A stretch of 64,000 bases of DNA from an uncultured Gammaproteobacteria bacterium (GTDB lineage: Bacteria > Pseudomonadota > Gammaproteobacteria > Pseudomonadales > Pseudohongiellaceae), in NCBI GenBank assembly GCA_937898685.1, contig CALEJT010000017.1, positions 191,982 through 255,981 of the forward strand, read 5' to 3'. Below, in pieces: positions 9,375 through 19,947 of the stretch. The position numbers were made by a program, and so were the translations under genes. The notes below the pieces were generated by a model. It ran no database searches and had not been told where the DNA came from. It saw nothing but the letters and a program-made list of their open reading frames with translations. Positions within the stretch are counted from its first letter, which is position 1. The number at the start of each line of letters is the position of its first letter.

Positions 9375-10249
9375 TGAGAAACACCGGCATGTTTCCCCTG
9401 TTCCTGTTGGCCGCCCTGGTTCTAGTCGGCTCCAACTGCATGTACGTGATCCGCGAGATCGATCGTGCGGTGCTGCTCACCTTCGGTGAAGTGACCAAGA
9501 GCGACATCGAACCCGGTCTGCACTTCAAGATTCCCGGCGTGCACACCGTGCGTCGTTTCGATGGCCGCATCCAGACCCTCGACACTGCCACCGAAAGCTA
9601 TCTGACCGGCGAGAAGAACTATCTGGAAGTCGACTCCTACGCCAAATGGCGCGTGGCCGACACCGCCCGTTTCTATACCGCCACCACCGGTGACGAGAAC
9701 CGCGTGAACAGCCTTCTGCTGCAGCGCATCAACACCCACATGCGCAACCAGTTCGGCATGCGCACCGTGCACGAAGTCGTCGCCGGCGAACGCGACCTCC
9801 TGATGACCACCATCACGCAGAACCTCAACCGCGAAGCGCTGAGCGAACTCGGCATCGAAGTGGTCGACGTACGCGTCAAACGCATCGATCTGCCTGACAA
9901 CGTCAGTGATTCGGTGTTCCTGCGCATGAATACCGAGCGCCAGGAAGAAGCCCAGGAACTGCGCTCCATCGGTCTCGAGATCGCCGAAGGTATCCGCGCC
10001 GATGCCGACCGTCAGCGCACCGTGCTCGAAGCCGAAGCCTATCGCGAAGCCGAGCGCATCCGCGGTGAAGGTGATGCCGAGGCCGCTGCGATCTATGCCG
10101 CCGCCTTCAGCAAGGATCCGGAATTTTTCGAGTTCACCCGTCGCCTCAGCGCCTATCGGGAAAGCTTCAATCCCGGCGATCTGCTGCTGCTCGGCCCCGA
10201 CGGAGACTTCTTCAAATACCTGAAGAACAGCGAAGCGCCCGCGCGCTGA
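9374..10249 (+). CDS. hflC: FtsH protease regulator HflC
   Basis: Partner of HflK in the FtsH-regulating membrane complex. The 291-residue protein has an N-terminal membrane anchor (FLLAALVLVGSNCMYVI), a band-7/SPFH domain containing ELGIEVVDVRVKRIDLPD, and a helical C-terminal part rich in Glu, Ala and Arg that forms the cage wall. It is translationally coupled to hflK through the overlapping TGATG. It is followed after 64 bp by hisZ. Confidence 0.96.
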   Translation: MRNTGMFPLFLLAALVLVGSNCMYVIREIDRAVLLTFGEVTKSDIEPGLHFKIPGVHTVRRFDGRIQTLDTATESYLTGEKNYLEVDSYAKWRVADTARFYTATTGDENRVNSLLLQRINTHMRNQFGMRTVHEVVAGERDLLMTTITQNLNREALSELGIEVVDVRVKRIDLPDNVSDSVFLRMNTERQEEAQELRSIGLEIAEGIRADADRQRTVLEAEAYREAERIRGEGDAEAAAIYAAAFSKDPEFFEFTRRLSAYRESFNPGDLLLLGPDGDFFKYLKNSEAPAR

Positions 10250-10313
10250 GAGCAATCATCGACCAGCAACTCGACGAATACGCCCGTCAGGGCCGACCCA
10301 GGCTTTCTCATTC

Positions 10314-11516
10314 ATGAACATCAAGGCTAATCGCTGGCTACTGCCCGACGGTGTCGACGAATTACTGCCACCGTTTGCCAACCAGCTGGAACAACTGCGT
10401 CGCGACATCCTCGACCTGTTCCAGAGTTGGGGCTATGAACTCATCGAAACGCCGCTGATCGAATTCCTCGATTCGCTGCTGGTCATGCCCAGTGCCGATC
10501 TCAACCTGAGCACCTTCAAGCTGGTGGATCAGTTGAGCGGCAAGAGCATGGGCGTACGTGCCGACCTTTCCTCGCAAGCCGCCCGCATCGATGCCCACGT
10601 CCTGAAACGCGACAGCATCACGCGGCTCTGCTACGCCGCCAACGCCCTGCGCACGCGTCCGCGCGGTCCGCTCGGCTCACGTTGCCCGCATCTGATCGGC
10701 GCCGAGCTCTACGGCCATTGCGGCATCGAAAGCGATGTCGAGGTGATCGGACTCTTGCTGCGCACGCTGCAGATCGCCGGCGTCGAAGGTCCTCTGCTCG
10801 CCCTCGGCCACAACCAATTCCGGCGTCAGCTGCTGAACGCCGCAGCCCTGCCCGTGGAAGTACACGACAAGCTCGTCACCGCGCTGCAGAACAAGGCCGT
10901 GGCCGATCTCGAACAACTGCTCGCCAACCCGGCGATCCCGAGCCATCTCGCTCCCATCTTCAAGGCACTGCCGACGCTGCATGGCGACGCGACGACGCTC
11001 GAACGCGCCCGCACGCTCTTCTCGCCGCTGCCGGCCGAGCTGCGCAGTGAACTCGATGGCGCGCTGGATCAGCTCACGACCATCGCAACGCGTCTTGGAG
11101 AACAGTTCCCGCAACAGCGGCTCTATTTCGATCTGTGCGAACGTCGTGGTTACGACTATCACACGGGCGTGATCTTCTCTGCCTACGTGAGCGGTCACGG
11201 CGAAGCCATCGCCAACGGCGGCCGTTACGACGCCATCGGCAACATCTTCGGTCGCGAACGTGCGGCCACCGGTTTCGATGCGGATATCAAAACACTGTTG
11301 CGACTCAGCCGCCGCAACTTCAGTGAAGCGCAACGCATCTATGCTCCCGCCGGCGGTGACGCCGCACTGACATCTCTGGTGGCGGAGCTGCGTGCGCAAG
11401 GCAAGGCAGTGATTCAAGGTTTCGACGCCGATCCCGCAAGTGCACGTGCACAGCAGTGCAACGCCATGCTCGTGCGCAGCGCGGACGGCGCCTGGCAGAT
11501 CGACTCTCTCGATTGA
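10314..11516 (+). CDS. hisZ: ATP phosphoribosyltransferase regulatory subunit HisZ
   Basis: HisZ is a catalytically inactive histidyl-tRNA synthetase paralogue that activates the short form of HisG in the first step of histidine synthesis. The protein (400 residues) begins NRWLLPDGVDELLPP and has the class II synthetase-like catalytic core, with RADLSSQAARIDAHV near residue 85 and the YDYHTGVIFSAYV motif in the second half. It lacks the C-terminal anticodon-binding domain of HisS. The position between hflC and purA is conserved in many gammaproteobacteria. It implies a short-form hisG elsewhere in the genome. Confidence 0.94.
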   Translation: MNIKANRWLLPDGVDELLPPFANQLEQLRRDILDLFQSWGYELIETPLIEFLDSLLVMPSADLNLSTFKLVDQLSGKSMGVRADLSSQAARIDAHVLKRDSITRLCYAANALRTRPRGPLGSRCPHLIGAELYGHCGIESDVEVIGLLLRTLQIAGVEGPLLALGHNQFRRQLLNAAALPVEVHDKLVTALQNKAVADLEQLLANPAIPSHLAPIFKALPTLHGDATTLERARTLFSPLPAELRSELDGALDQLTTIATRLGEQFPQQRLYFDLCERRGYDYHTGVIFSAYVSGHGEAIANGGRYDAIGNIFGRERAATGFDADIKTLLRLSRRNFSEAQRIYAPAGGDAALTSLVAELRAQGKAVIQGFDADPASARAQQCNAMLVRSADGAWQIDSLD

Positions 11517-11552
11517 ATTTCAGCGACACCAATCAGGTTTCAAGGCAACGAC

Positions 11553-12845
<1,293 letters not shown>

Positions 12846-12866
12846 GCGCTGATCTCACTGCAACGC

Positions 12867-12898
12867 AAAGGCCGCCCGGGCAACCTGGCGGCCTTTTT
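12867..12898 (+). terminator. Rho-independent terminator after purA
   Basis: A perfect 10-bp stem, AAAGGCCGCC (12867-12876) with GGCGGCCTTT (12887-12896), encloses a 10-nt loop and continues into a T run. It lies 21 bp after the purA stop. It also sits 15 bp beyond the 3' end of the convergent gene at 12913 and may serve both. Confidence 0.9.
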
Positions 12899-12912
12899 GT
12901 TTACGTGGAGAT

Positions 12913-13488
12913 TCAGCCCACGCGCTGAAACAGGTTCGGGTAATCGCGCACGATGCCGTCGTCATCGAGCGGCAATTCGGCCTTGAACCCACTCCCATCG
13001 AGACTTTCGAAGAGATAACGCCCATCGGGCAGATGCGTGTAGGCCTGATGTTGGCGATGCACCGTCAACTCGGGCGCGTAGACCCAGGCCACATGGAACT
13101 CCTGCCGCTCACCGACACTCAGCGGTTTGCGCAGCAACGGCAGACTGTTGGTGAAGGGTGTGGGCCAGATGTCGATGTCGAGACAACCTTCGAGCTCGGC
13201 AATGGGGCGACCATCGTCGTAGTGCCAATGGCCGTGACCATCGGTGTGCAATGTCAAAAGACGCGAAGTCTCAGCTGTGGCGGCAACGAGCTCGGCCGTC
13301 CGCACACGCCATTCGTCGTCCCAGGTGAGGCGATAACAAAGCCGGAAGGGACCATGCTCATCGTCGAAGGCGAGCACGATGCTGTCGGCCTCGCGTTCAC
13401 GCAGGAGCAAATGTTCCAACCCCACATCCTCGCGCTTGCGGTTCCAGTGGGAAGTCCAGCAGATCGAGCGACAACTTCCTTCCGTCAT
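12913..13488 (-). CDS. Putative glycolipid-binding protein (DUF1089-like)
   Basis: A 191-residue cytoplasmic protein resembling the putative glycolipid-binding family (DUF1089/PF06475). The recognisable features are an LEHLLLRE segment near the N-terminus, YRLTWDDEWRVR, and HWHYDDGRPIAELEGCLDIDI in the middle with its conserved Asp and Trp residues. The start at 13488 was chosen over a longer frame because a GAGGAGG ribosome site sits 5 bases before it and the extra upstream sequence looks random. Molecular function is unknown. It is divergent from the AraC gene. Confidence 0.75.
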   Translation of the reverse strand: MTEGSCRSICWTSHWNRKREDVGLEHLLLREREADSIVLAFDDEHGPFRLCYRLTWDDEWRVRTAELVAATAETSRLLTLHTDGHGHWHYDDGRPIAELEGCLDIDIWPTPFTNSLPLLRKPLSVGERQEFHVAWVYAPELTVHRQHQAYTHLPDGRYLFESLDGSGFKAELPLDDDGIVRDYPNLFQRVG

Positions 13489-13684
13489 CGAAGCCTCCTC
13501 GCCTCGCGCAACCATGCGCACCAGCCTACTCTCGTTGTCACAGCATGGACCAGCACGTAGCGCGAGAGCTGTGCGCTGCCTCCAACTTTGCGTCGATGTC
13601 CGCTCTAGCTCGACTTGCAGGATGTGCCGCACAGAAGAGCTCGCGACTTTACTCGTCTTGGCGCTCTGTGGCCTCATAGTGCTC

Positions 13685-14500
13685 ATGCTCTCATCCAGCC
13701 CGCGCGTTCTCGAACTGCAGCACCTCGGGTACCGGCACATGGCGCCGCATCCTGCGCTGCGCGCTTGGGTGCAAGGTTATTGGGCGATCGAGCAAACACA
13801 CATTCCGCCCGGTGGCTTCGTCGAACGCACCTATCCCGATGGCGGTACCAGTCTTTGCTTTCGTTTCCCGTCGGGAGCGGATGAACCGGCAGTCACGGCC
13901 TTACTGGCCCAGTCTCTGCAACGCGGCACGCTGGCGAGCCGCAGCGCACTCTTCGGCGTGCGCTTTCTGCCCGGCGGTGCCTTTCGCTTGCTGGGCTTAC
14001 CACCTGCACCGCCTGGCACTCCACCACTGGATCACTCGGAGCTCGGGTTACCGGAACTGAGTTCATTGCACGCGCAGTTGGCGGAAGCGCAACCCGAACG
14101 ACGTGCAACGCTGGTCGATCAGTGGTTGCTCGAGCGCGCAGCAAAGCTCGATCTACGGCCTGGGCTCATTCAGCACCTATGGCCACGCTTGGTGGAAAGT
14201 GGCGACCTTGCGCAACTGTATGAACAGGCGGGACTCAGCCGTCGCAGTTTCGAACGGCGGTTCCACCAGGAAGTGGGGCTCTCGCCCGGACAATTGCGCC
14301 AACTGTTACGCCTGCGTCGTGCCCGCTATCTGATCAAGCGCGCACCGACGCAGCCGTTGGTGGAAGTCGCCTACGCCAGCGGCTATTTCGATCAGGCGCA
14401 TTTCATTCGTCACTTCCGTGCGCTCGTGGAGGAAACGCCGGGCCAATATCGCGAACGGCAATTGCAGCGACTGCGTAAAGGCGAGCTCGTGCTCGCCTGA
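13685..14500 (+). CDS. AraC-family transcriptional regulator
   Basis: The C-terminal 100 residues are a double helix-turn-helix of the AraC type. The second helix pair shows VEVAYASGYFDQAHFIRHFRAL, and the first contains QAGLSRRSFERRFHQEVG. The N-terminal part (from HPALRAWVQGYWAIE) resembles the DUF6597-type sensor domain found in many AraC regulators. The ATG at 13685 gives 271 residues; ATG 13739 is an alternative, and the open frame further upstream overlaps the divergent gene. Targets are unknown. The divergent glycolipid-binding-like gene or the following CMD gene are the natural candidates. Confidence 0.8.
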   Translation: MLSSSPRVLELQHLGYRHMAPHPALRAWVQGYWAIEQTHIPPGGFVERTYPDGGTSLCFRFPSGADEPAVTALLAQSLQRGTLASRSALFGVRFLPGGAFRLLGLPPAPPGTPPLDHSELGLPELSSLHAQLAEAQPERRATLVDQWLLERAAKLDLRPGLIQHLWPRLVESGDLAQLYEQAGLSRRSFERRFHQEVGLSPGQLRQLLRLRRARYLIKRAPTQPLVEVAYASGYFDQAHFIRHFRALVEETPGQYRERQLQRLRKGELVLA

Positions 14501-14568
14501 CGCAAATTTACAATCCTCACGCAGCGCCTCTTCCTATGCTGCAGGCTCAAACCAAGAGGAGCCTAGCA

Positions 14569-15030
14569 ATGAGTACTTCCCTTCCTTCTCTGGAACGCAT
14601 GTTCGAACTGCAGCCGCAGATTCCTCAAGCGCTGCGTGGACTGGTATCTGCAGCCGAGCGCGGCGGTCTCGACAGAAGATTGATCAGCCTCGCCGAAGTG
14701 CGCGCCTCACAACTCAATGGCTGCAGCTTCTGTCTCGACATGCATTGCCGCATCGCGCGCGAGCACGGCATCGATCAGCAATTGCTCGACGTGCTGCCCG
14801 CGTGGCGCGAAACCACCTTCTTCAGCGCACGCGAACAGGCAGCCTTGGCCTGGTGCGAAGCCCTCACCTCGCCCGAAGACAAGCTCACCATCGAACGCGT
14901 TCGCCCCTTCGTGCTGCAGCACCTCAACGAAGCCGAGCTCGTCAATCTCAGTGCCGTGATCGTTGCCATCAATGGCTGGAATCGTCTGGTCGCCGGCTTC
15001 GGCGTCATGCCGCAGCGCAAGGCCGCCTGA
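14569..15030 (+). CDS. Carboxymuconolactone decarboxylase (CMD)/AhpD-family protein
   Basis: A 153-residue protein of the alkylhydroperoxidase AhpD core fold. It carries the redox CXXC motif in RASQLNGCSFCLDMH together with the conserved His, followed by the helical AREHGIDQQLLDVL segment. These proteins are commonly thiol-dependent peroxidases, but substrate is not evident here. The ATG at 14569 follows an AAGAGGA ribosome site; an upstream ATG at 14536 has none. It lies 18 bp before the exported cupin gene, so the two are probably co-transcribed. A CMD-cupin pairing is frequent near AraC regulators. Confidence 0.85.
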   Translation: MSTSLPSLERMFELQPQIPQALRGLVSAAERGGLDRRLISLAEVRASQLNGCSFCLDMHCRIAREHGIDQQLLDVLPAWRETTFFSAREQAALAWCEALTSPEDKLTIERVRPFVLQHLNEAELVNLSAVIVAINGWNRLVAGFGVMPQRKAA

Positions 15031-15047
15031 ACCGTCCAGGAGGATCC

Positions 15048-15446
15048 ATGAAACACACTTTGTACACCTTGCTCTTTCTTACGCTCGGCTGCGCGTGGGT
15101 GCTCGACCACGCGCGCGCGAGCGAGGTCACCCCCCTAATCAGCAAACCCATTCCTCCCGCCACTGAACGCGAGGGCCTGATGGTGCGTGTCGTGCTCGCC
15201 CCCGGCGAAGACTCTCCCGCCCATCGCCACAACGCCCACACCTTCGTCTACGTGCTGGAAGGTTCCGTGGCAATGGCCGTCAACGGCGAGGAAGAAGTGA
15301 TTCTGAGAGCGGGCGAGACGTTCTACGAAGCACCGAGCGACGTGCATACGACTTCACGCAATCTCGATGCGGAGAAGGAAGCAGTGTTGTTGGTGTTCTT
15401 CGTGAAGGAACCCGAGGCGCCACCGACGGTGCCGGTGAGTCGGTAG
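15048..15446 (+). CDS. Exported cupin-domain protein
   Basis: A 132-residue protein with a signal peptide (KHTLYTLLFLTLGCAWVLDHARA) and a single cupin barrel. Cupin motif 1 is visible in APGEDSPAHRHNAHTFVYVL with the metal-type His-x-His, and motif 2 is around AGETFYEAPSDVHTT. The start was chosen for its CAGGAGGA ribosome site. Substrate is unknown; the neighbouring CMD gene suggests a shared redox or detoxification role, which is inference. Confidence 0.8.
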   Translation: MKHTLYTLLFLTLGCAWVLDHARASEVTPLISKPIPPATEREGLMVRVVLAPGEDSPAHRHNAHTFVYVLEGSVAMAVNGEEEVILRAGETFYEAPSDVHTTSRNLDAEKEAVLLVFFVKEPEAPPTVPVSR

Positions 15447-15472
15447 CAGTTACCAAGACCAGCTAGGACCGT

Positions 15473-15733
15473 GTGAGCGAATTCGACATACACAGTGGCA
15501 GCATGGAACCAGCATCGTCATCGGACGACAAACTGATGGCGGAAGCACTCGAGGCCTCTGGACCAAAAACGAAGAAGGAAGTGGTCGAGGCGGCTTTGAT
15601 GCTGCACTTTAGGAGAAATCCGCAACAGCAAGTTCGGGAACTACAAGGCAAGCCGAAATGGGAGAGCCTTACGCATTTTCCAACCCTCAAAGTAAAAAGG
15701 CCGCCTGGTCAAACCAGACGGCCTTTCGTTTGA
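15473..15733 (+). pseudogene. Orphan VapB-type antitoxin-like remnant
   Basis: The stretch DDKLMAEALEASGPKTKKEVVEAAL followed by RELQGKPKWE (with a break in between) matches the ribbon-helix-helix VapB (DUF2191) antitoxin pattern. The usual N-terminal beta strand is replaced by an unrelated Ser-rich sequence. The frame (GTG start at 15473) continues past the normal family end straight into the transcription terminator. No vapC toxin follows. It is best read as a decayed solitary antitoxin; expression of an 86-residue protein cannot be excluded. Confidence 0.5.
15696..15726. terminator. Bidirectional terminator between the antitoxin remnant and the RND pump gene
   Basis: AAAGGCCG and CGGCCTTT with inner arms CTGGT and ACCAG form a long stem (15696-15726) with an A-rich side on the left and T-rich side on the right. 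It lies 32 bp beyond the 3' end of the convergent RND permease gene and can terminate both transcripts. It closely resembles the purA terminator stem. Confidence 0.8.
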
Positions 15734-15757
15734 GTGCTGAAACCATCAGCGAAGGAC

Positions 15758-18700
15758 CTACTGCGCTTCCACCTGCGGCTGATGCGGCTGCGGCAGCGCC
15801 ATGCCGAACTTGCGGCGCATAAGGGCGAGGCCGTCTTCGACGAGCGTGAAGAACACGGGCACGATGAAGAGGCTGACGACGGTGGAGACGAAGAGTCCGC
15901 CCATCACCGCCACACCGATCGGCGCGCGGAAGCTGGGGTCACCGGACCAACCCATCGCCACCGGCAACATGCCGGCGCCCATCGCGATCGAGGTCATGAT
16001 GATCGGACGCACACGTTTGGAGCAGGCGTCGACCATGGCATCGACGAGGCCGAGACCACGTTCTTCCTGCGCCATGATGGCGTACTCCACCAGCAGGATG
16101 GAGTTCTTGGTCACGATGCCCATCAGCATCAACAGACCGATCAGCGAGTTGATGGCGAGACCATCACCTGCGATCAAGAGCGCCACGATGGCACCGGCAG
16201 CCGAAGGCGGCAGTGCGGAGAGAATGGTCACCGGCTGCACGAATTTGTGGAACAAAAGGACCAATACCGCGTAGATACTCATGATGCCGATGATCATCGC
16301 AGTGGCGAAGCGGCCGAAGATGTCCTGGATGAAACGCGCATCGCCGGCACGCACCGGGGTCACGCCTTCGGGCAGGTTGCGCATCGCTTCGGAGCTTTCC
16401 ACACGCTCGATGATGTCACCGAGCGGCATGCCGTTGAGGTTGGCGCTGAGCGTGATGTTGCGGCTGCGGTCCATGCGGTTGATCTGCGCCGGACCCGAGC
16501 CGAGCTGCACGTCGGCCACGTTCATCAGCGGTACCGGGCCACGCGCCCCATCGACGGTGAGCAGGCTCAGACGTTCGATGTCGCTGCGCGCCTGATCATT
16601 CAGACGCACGCGGATCGGGATCTGACGGTTGTCGAGGTTGAAACGGGCGAGACCGGTGCTCACGTCACCCGAGGTGGCGATACGCGTGGCGGTGCTGATG
16701 GTATCAGTGGTCACACCCAACTCCGCGGCACGCAGCGGATCGGGACGAATCACGATTTCGGGCTGCTGCAATGCTGCGCTGCTGTTCACGGTGCCGAGAC
16801 CTTCGATGGAGCGCAGTTCGCGTTCCACCATCGCGGCGGCCTGCTCGAGACGCGCAGGATTGTCGCCCACCAAGGTCACCTGGTAAGCGTTGCCGTTGCC
16901 GGCGCCCTGGAACTGCAGACGCGCTCCTGCGATCACACGCAGCGCATCGGAGGCCTTGCGCTCGAAGATCTGCTGCTGACCTTCCACACCAGTGTCGTGC
17001 AGTTGGATCGTCAGCGTGGCGGTGCGCACGGCACCACCATTGTTGAAGGGATCGCTGCTGGAGGTACCGATGGTGGTGAACACCGACGCCACTTCCGGTT
17101 CGCGGCTCACGATCTCACGCGCCTGCTCGGCCACGCGCAGCGTGTCCTGCAGGTTGGAACCGGGCGGCAGTTCCACCGACAACTGCGTGAAGCCGTTGTC
17201 GCCTGCCGGCGCGAAGCCGGTGGGCAGAAGGCGGAACAGCGACAACATCACCAGCATGATGGCGCCGGAGACGACCACCACTACGCCGCGGTGTTTCAGG
17301 CACCAGCGCACCTTCTGCACGTACCACTGGATCCACTGCGGCTGTATTTCTTCACCGTGCGGCTTGAGCATGTAGGCCGCCATCATCGGCGTGAGCATGC
17401 GCGCCACCAGCAGCGAGAACAGCACGGCGATCGCCACGGTGAAACCGAAGGGACGGAAGAACTCGCCGGGGATGCCGCCCATGAAGGCCACAGGCACGAA
17501 CACCGCACAGATGGTCAGCGTGGTGGCGACCACCGCCAGACCGATCTCGATCGCGGCGTCCATCGCGGCCTGACGCGGCGACTTGCCCATGCGCAGGTGG
17601 CGCACGATGTTCTCCACTTCCACGATGGCGTCGTCCACGAGGATGCCCACCACCAGCGTCAGGGCCACCAGAGTCAGGATGTTGAGCGTGTAGCCGAACT
17701 GATAGATCAGCCAGAAAGTCGGGATGATCGACAGCGGCAGCGCGGCGGCGGAGATCAGTGTGGCGCGCCAGTCGCGCAGGAACACCCACACCACCAGCAC
17801 GGCGAGGATGGCGCCTTCGACCAGCATCTGCATCGAGGCGTCATAGGATTCCTGGATGTATTCGACGGTGTTGCTGGCTTCGCTGAAGGTGATGTCCGGA
17901 TAGCGCTGCTTCAGCTCTTCCACCTTCTCGCGGCCGAGCTTGGCGACGTCGAGCGCGCTGGCGCCCCAGGCACGCACGATCTGGAAACCGACCACCGGCT
18001 TGCCGTCGAGCAGTGCCATCGCACGCGGTTCGGCCGCCTGGTCGCGCACGTCGGCCAACACGTCGAGACGCACGGAGCGGCCATCGGGCAGGAGGATCGG
18101 CAGTGCCTTGAGCTCTTCCACCGAGGTGATGAGGCCGGTGGTGCGCACGGTCTGTTCGAGACCGCCGAGGCGGGCTTCACCGCCAGGGTATTCGGCCTGG
18201 ATGCGACGCAGCTGACGCGACACGTCGGTGGCCGAGGTGCGCAGTGCGGCGATGCGATCGGGATCGAGGTCCACGCGGATTTCGCGGTTCACACCACCGA
18301 CACGCTGGAAGCGGCCCACACCGGGAATCGCCGTCATCTCGCGTGCGAGTTCCAGATCCACGAACCAGGACAGCTCGGTGTCCGTCATCTTGTCGGAGCT
18401 GACGGTCCAGGTGACCACCGGCAGACCCGCCGTGGTGGCGCGCGAGACGATCGGCTCGTTGGCATCCTGTGGCAGGTCGGCACGAATCGAGGTGATCGCG
18501 TCGCGTACCTCGTCCATGGTCTGGTCGAGGTCGGTGCCGAAGGTGAATTCGATGACGGTGGTGGAAGCGCCCTCGTTGATCGTCGAGCGCAGTTCCTCGA
18601 TGCCCGCCAGCGTCGCCACGGCGTCTTCGACGCGGCGTGTCACCTCCGATTCCATCTGCGAAGGCGTGGCGCCCGGATAGGTCACGGTGACGATGATGGC

Positions 18701-18829
18701 GGGAAATTCGATGTCGGGGCGGTCGAGCACGCCCAGCTTGGGAAAACTGAACAGCCCCGCGATGGTCAGGGCGATGAACATCATCACCACTGGCACCGGG
18801 TTGCGAATGGACCAGGTTACGAAGTTCAT
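15758..18829 (-). CDS. RND efflux permease, HAE1 family
   Basis: A 1023-residue inner-membrane drug/proton antiporter subunit of the AcrB type. The N-terminal membrane segment (MNFVTWSIRNPVPVVMMF) is followed by a porter domain with the DLDQTMDEVRDAI region. The central membrane block contains VGILVDDAIVEVENIVRHL with the two Asp residues of the proton relay typical of HAE1 pumps, and a second periplasmic loop and TM7-12 complete the duplicated structure. It lies 13 bp downstream of its adaptor gene. No outer-membrane TolC partner is encoded here, so a shared one is probably used. The substrate is unknown. Confidence 0.95.
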   Translation of the reverse strand: MNFVTWSIRNPVPVVMMFIALTIAGLFSFPKLGVLDRPDIEFPAIIVTVTYPGATPSQMESEVTRRVEDAVATLAGIEELRSTINEGASTTVIEFTFGTDLDQTMDEVRDAITSIRADLPQDANEPIVSRATTAGLPVVTWTVSSDKMTDTELSWFVDLELAREMTAIPGVGRFQRVGGVNREIRVDLDPDRIAALRTSATDVSRQLRRIQAEYPGGEARLGGLEQTVRTTGLITSVEELKALPILLPDGRSVRLDVLADVRDQAAEPRAMALLDGKPVVGFQIVRAWGASALDVAKLGREKVEELKQRYPDITFSEASNTVEYIQESYDASMQMLVEGAILAVLVVWVFLRDWRATLISAAALPLSIIPTFWLIYQFGYTLNILTLVALTLVVGILVDDAIVEVENIVRHLRMGKSPRQAAMDAAIEIGLAVVATTLTICAVFVPVAFMGGIPGEFFRPFGFTVAIAVLFSLLVARMLTPMMAAYMLKPHGEEIQPQWIQWYVQKVRWCLKHRGVVVVVSGAIMLVMLSLFRLLPTGFAPAGDNGFTQLSVELPPGSNLQDTLRVAEQAREIVSREPEVASVFTTIGTSSSDPFNNGGAVRTATLTIQLHDTGVEGQQQIFERKASDALRVIAGARLQFQGAGNGNAYQVTLVGDNPARLEQAAAMVERELRSIEGLGTVNSSAALQQPEIVIRPDPLRAAELGVTTDTISTATRIATSGDVSTGLARFNLDNRQIPIRVRLNDQARSDIERLSLLTVDGARGPVPLMNVADVQLGSGPAQINRMDRSRNITLSANLNGMPLGDIIERVESSEAMRNLPEGVTPVRAGDARFIQDIFGRFATAMIIGIMSIYAVLVLLFHKFVQPVTILSALPPSAAGAIVALLIAGDGLAINSLIGLLMLMGIVTKNSILLVEYAIMAQEERGLGLVDAMVDACSKRVRPIIMTSIAMGAGMLPVAMGWSGDPSFRAPIGVAVMGGLFVSTVVSLFIVPVFFTLVEDGLALMRRKFGMALPQPHQPQVEAQ

Positions 18830-18842
18830 GTCAGCGAACCTC

Positions 18843-19943
18843 TCAGCGTGCGTCGACGAGGTTGACCAGGTCGCCGTCCTTCAGGAAGCCAGCGCCGTTG
18901 GTGACGATGCGCGCGCCCGGCTCGAGCCCGCTCACCACTTCGATCTGATCGCCCTGGATGGCGCCGGTCTGGATCAGGCGGCGGCTCACCGTGCGGTCTT
19001 CACGCAGGACGAATACATAGTTGTAGCCATCGCTGCTCACGAGTGCGCTCAGCGGTACCAGAATCGACTGGGTGTCGCCGAGCGAGATGCGGCCACGCGC
19101 GAACATGCCGGGGCGCAGCGCGGGATCGGCTTCGACGTCCACATAGATGAGGCCGGTGTGGGTGGCGAGATCCACGGTGGGCGCCACGACGCGGATGCGG
19201 CCTTCGTGCTCGCGGCCGTCGACGCTGGTGAGCGTCACGCTCTGACCGACCTGCAGTTGCGGCAACATCGATTCGGGTACTTCACCACGCCATTCGACGC
19301 GGTTCTGGCGGAGCAGGCGCAGCATCTCGGTGCCGGCCTGGGCGATCTGGCCCACGCTCACGGTGCGGGCGGAGATGACACCGGCATCGGGCGCCACGAC
19401 GCGCGCGTATTGCAGACGCAGACGCGCCGATTCGAGATCGGCCTTGGCGGCTTCCACGCGACCGTTGGCGGCGATGGCGTCGGCATTGAGTTGGTCGAGA
19501 TCGGCGGCAGAGAGCAGGCTGCGCTCCGCCAACTGCTTGGCGCGCTCGAGCGCGAGATTGGCGTTGGTGGCAGCGGCTTCGGCCTGTTTCAGCGCGGCGG
19601 AGGCCGCGGTGAGGTCGGCCTGCAGCAGATCGGTGGACAGTTTCACCAGCACCTGGCCGGCTTCGACGTAGTCGCCCACGTCCACCAGTACTTCACTGAC
19701 CCGGTATCCACCGACCTCGGCGGAAATCAGCACTTCCTGCCAGGGATGGATGGTGCCGCTGAGCGTGACGTAGCGGGTGAAATCCCTCTCTTTGACGACA
19801 TCGGCGTTGACCGTGAGGGAGGCGCGCGCATCGAGCGGCGAGGAGCCTTCCTGTGCCGGCACTACCGCCGAAAACGTCAACAAAAGAGCGAACGAGAGGG
19901 CTCTGGCGCGCAAGCTGCGGCGCGCATTGGAAGAGGTGGTCAT
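18843..19943 (-). CDS. RND efflux periplasmic adaptor (membrane fusion protein)
   Basis: A 366-residue HlyD/AcrA-type adaptor that links the RND permease to an outer-membrane channel. It has an N-terminal signal sequence (about residues 10-30), a lipoyl-like half motif (VGDYVEAGQVLVKL), a central coiled-coil rich in Ala, Leu and Glu (about 100-170), the second lipoyl half (VVAPDAGVISARTVSVGQIA) and a beta-barrel domain. It is the first gene of the operon. Overlapping palindromes cover its ribosome-binding region, and an 18-bp inverted repeat lies just upstream (separate entry). Confidence 0.94.
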   Translation of the reverse strand: MTTSSNARRSLRARALSFALLLTFSAVVPAQEGSSPLDARASLTVNADVVKERDFTRYVTLSGTIHPWQEVLISAEVGGYRVSEVLVDVGDYVEAGQVLVKLSTDLLQADLTAASAALKQAEAAATNANLALERAKQLAERSLLSAADLDQLNADAIAANGRVEAAKADLESARLRLQYARVVAPDAGVISARTVSVGQIAQAGTEMLRLLRQNRVEWRGEVPESMLPQLQVGQSVTLTSVDGREHEGRIRVVAPTVDLATHTGLIYVDVEADPALRPGMFARGRISLGDTQSILVPLSALVSSDGYNYVFVLREDRTVSRRLIQTGAIQGDQIEVVSGLEPGARIVTNGAGFLKDGDLVNLVDAR

Positions 19944-19947
19944 GAAG

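Noticed and set aside
15734..18865. 1043-residue open frame opposite the RND permease, rich in His, Asp and Arg
   Set aside because: It is the antisense shadow of the permease gene; high GC third positions keep the opposite frame open. No ribosome site or domain is seen.
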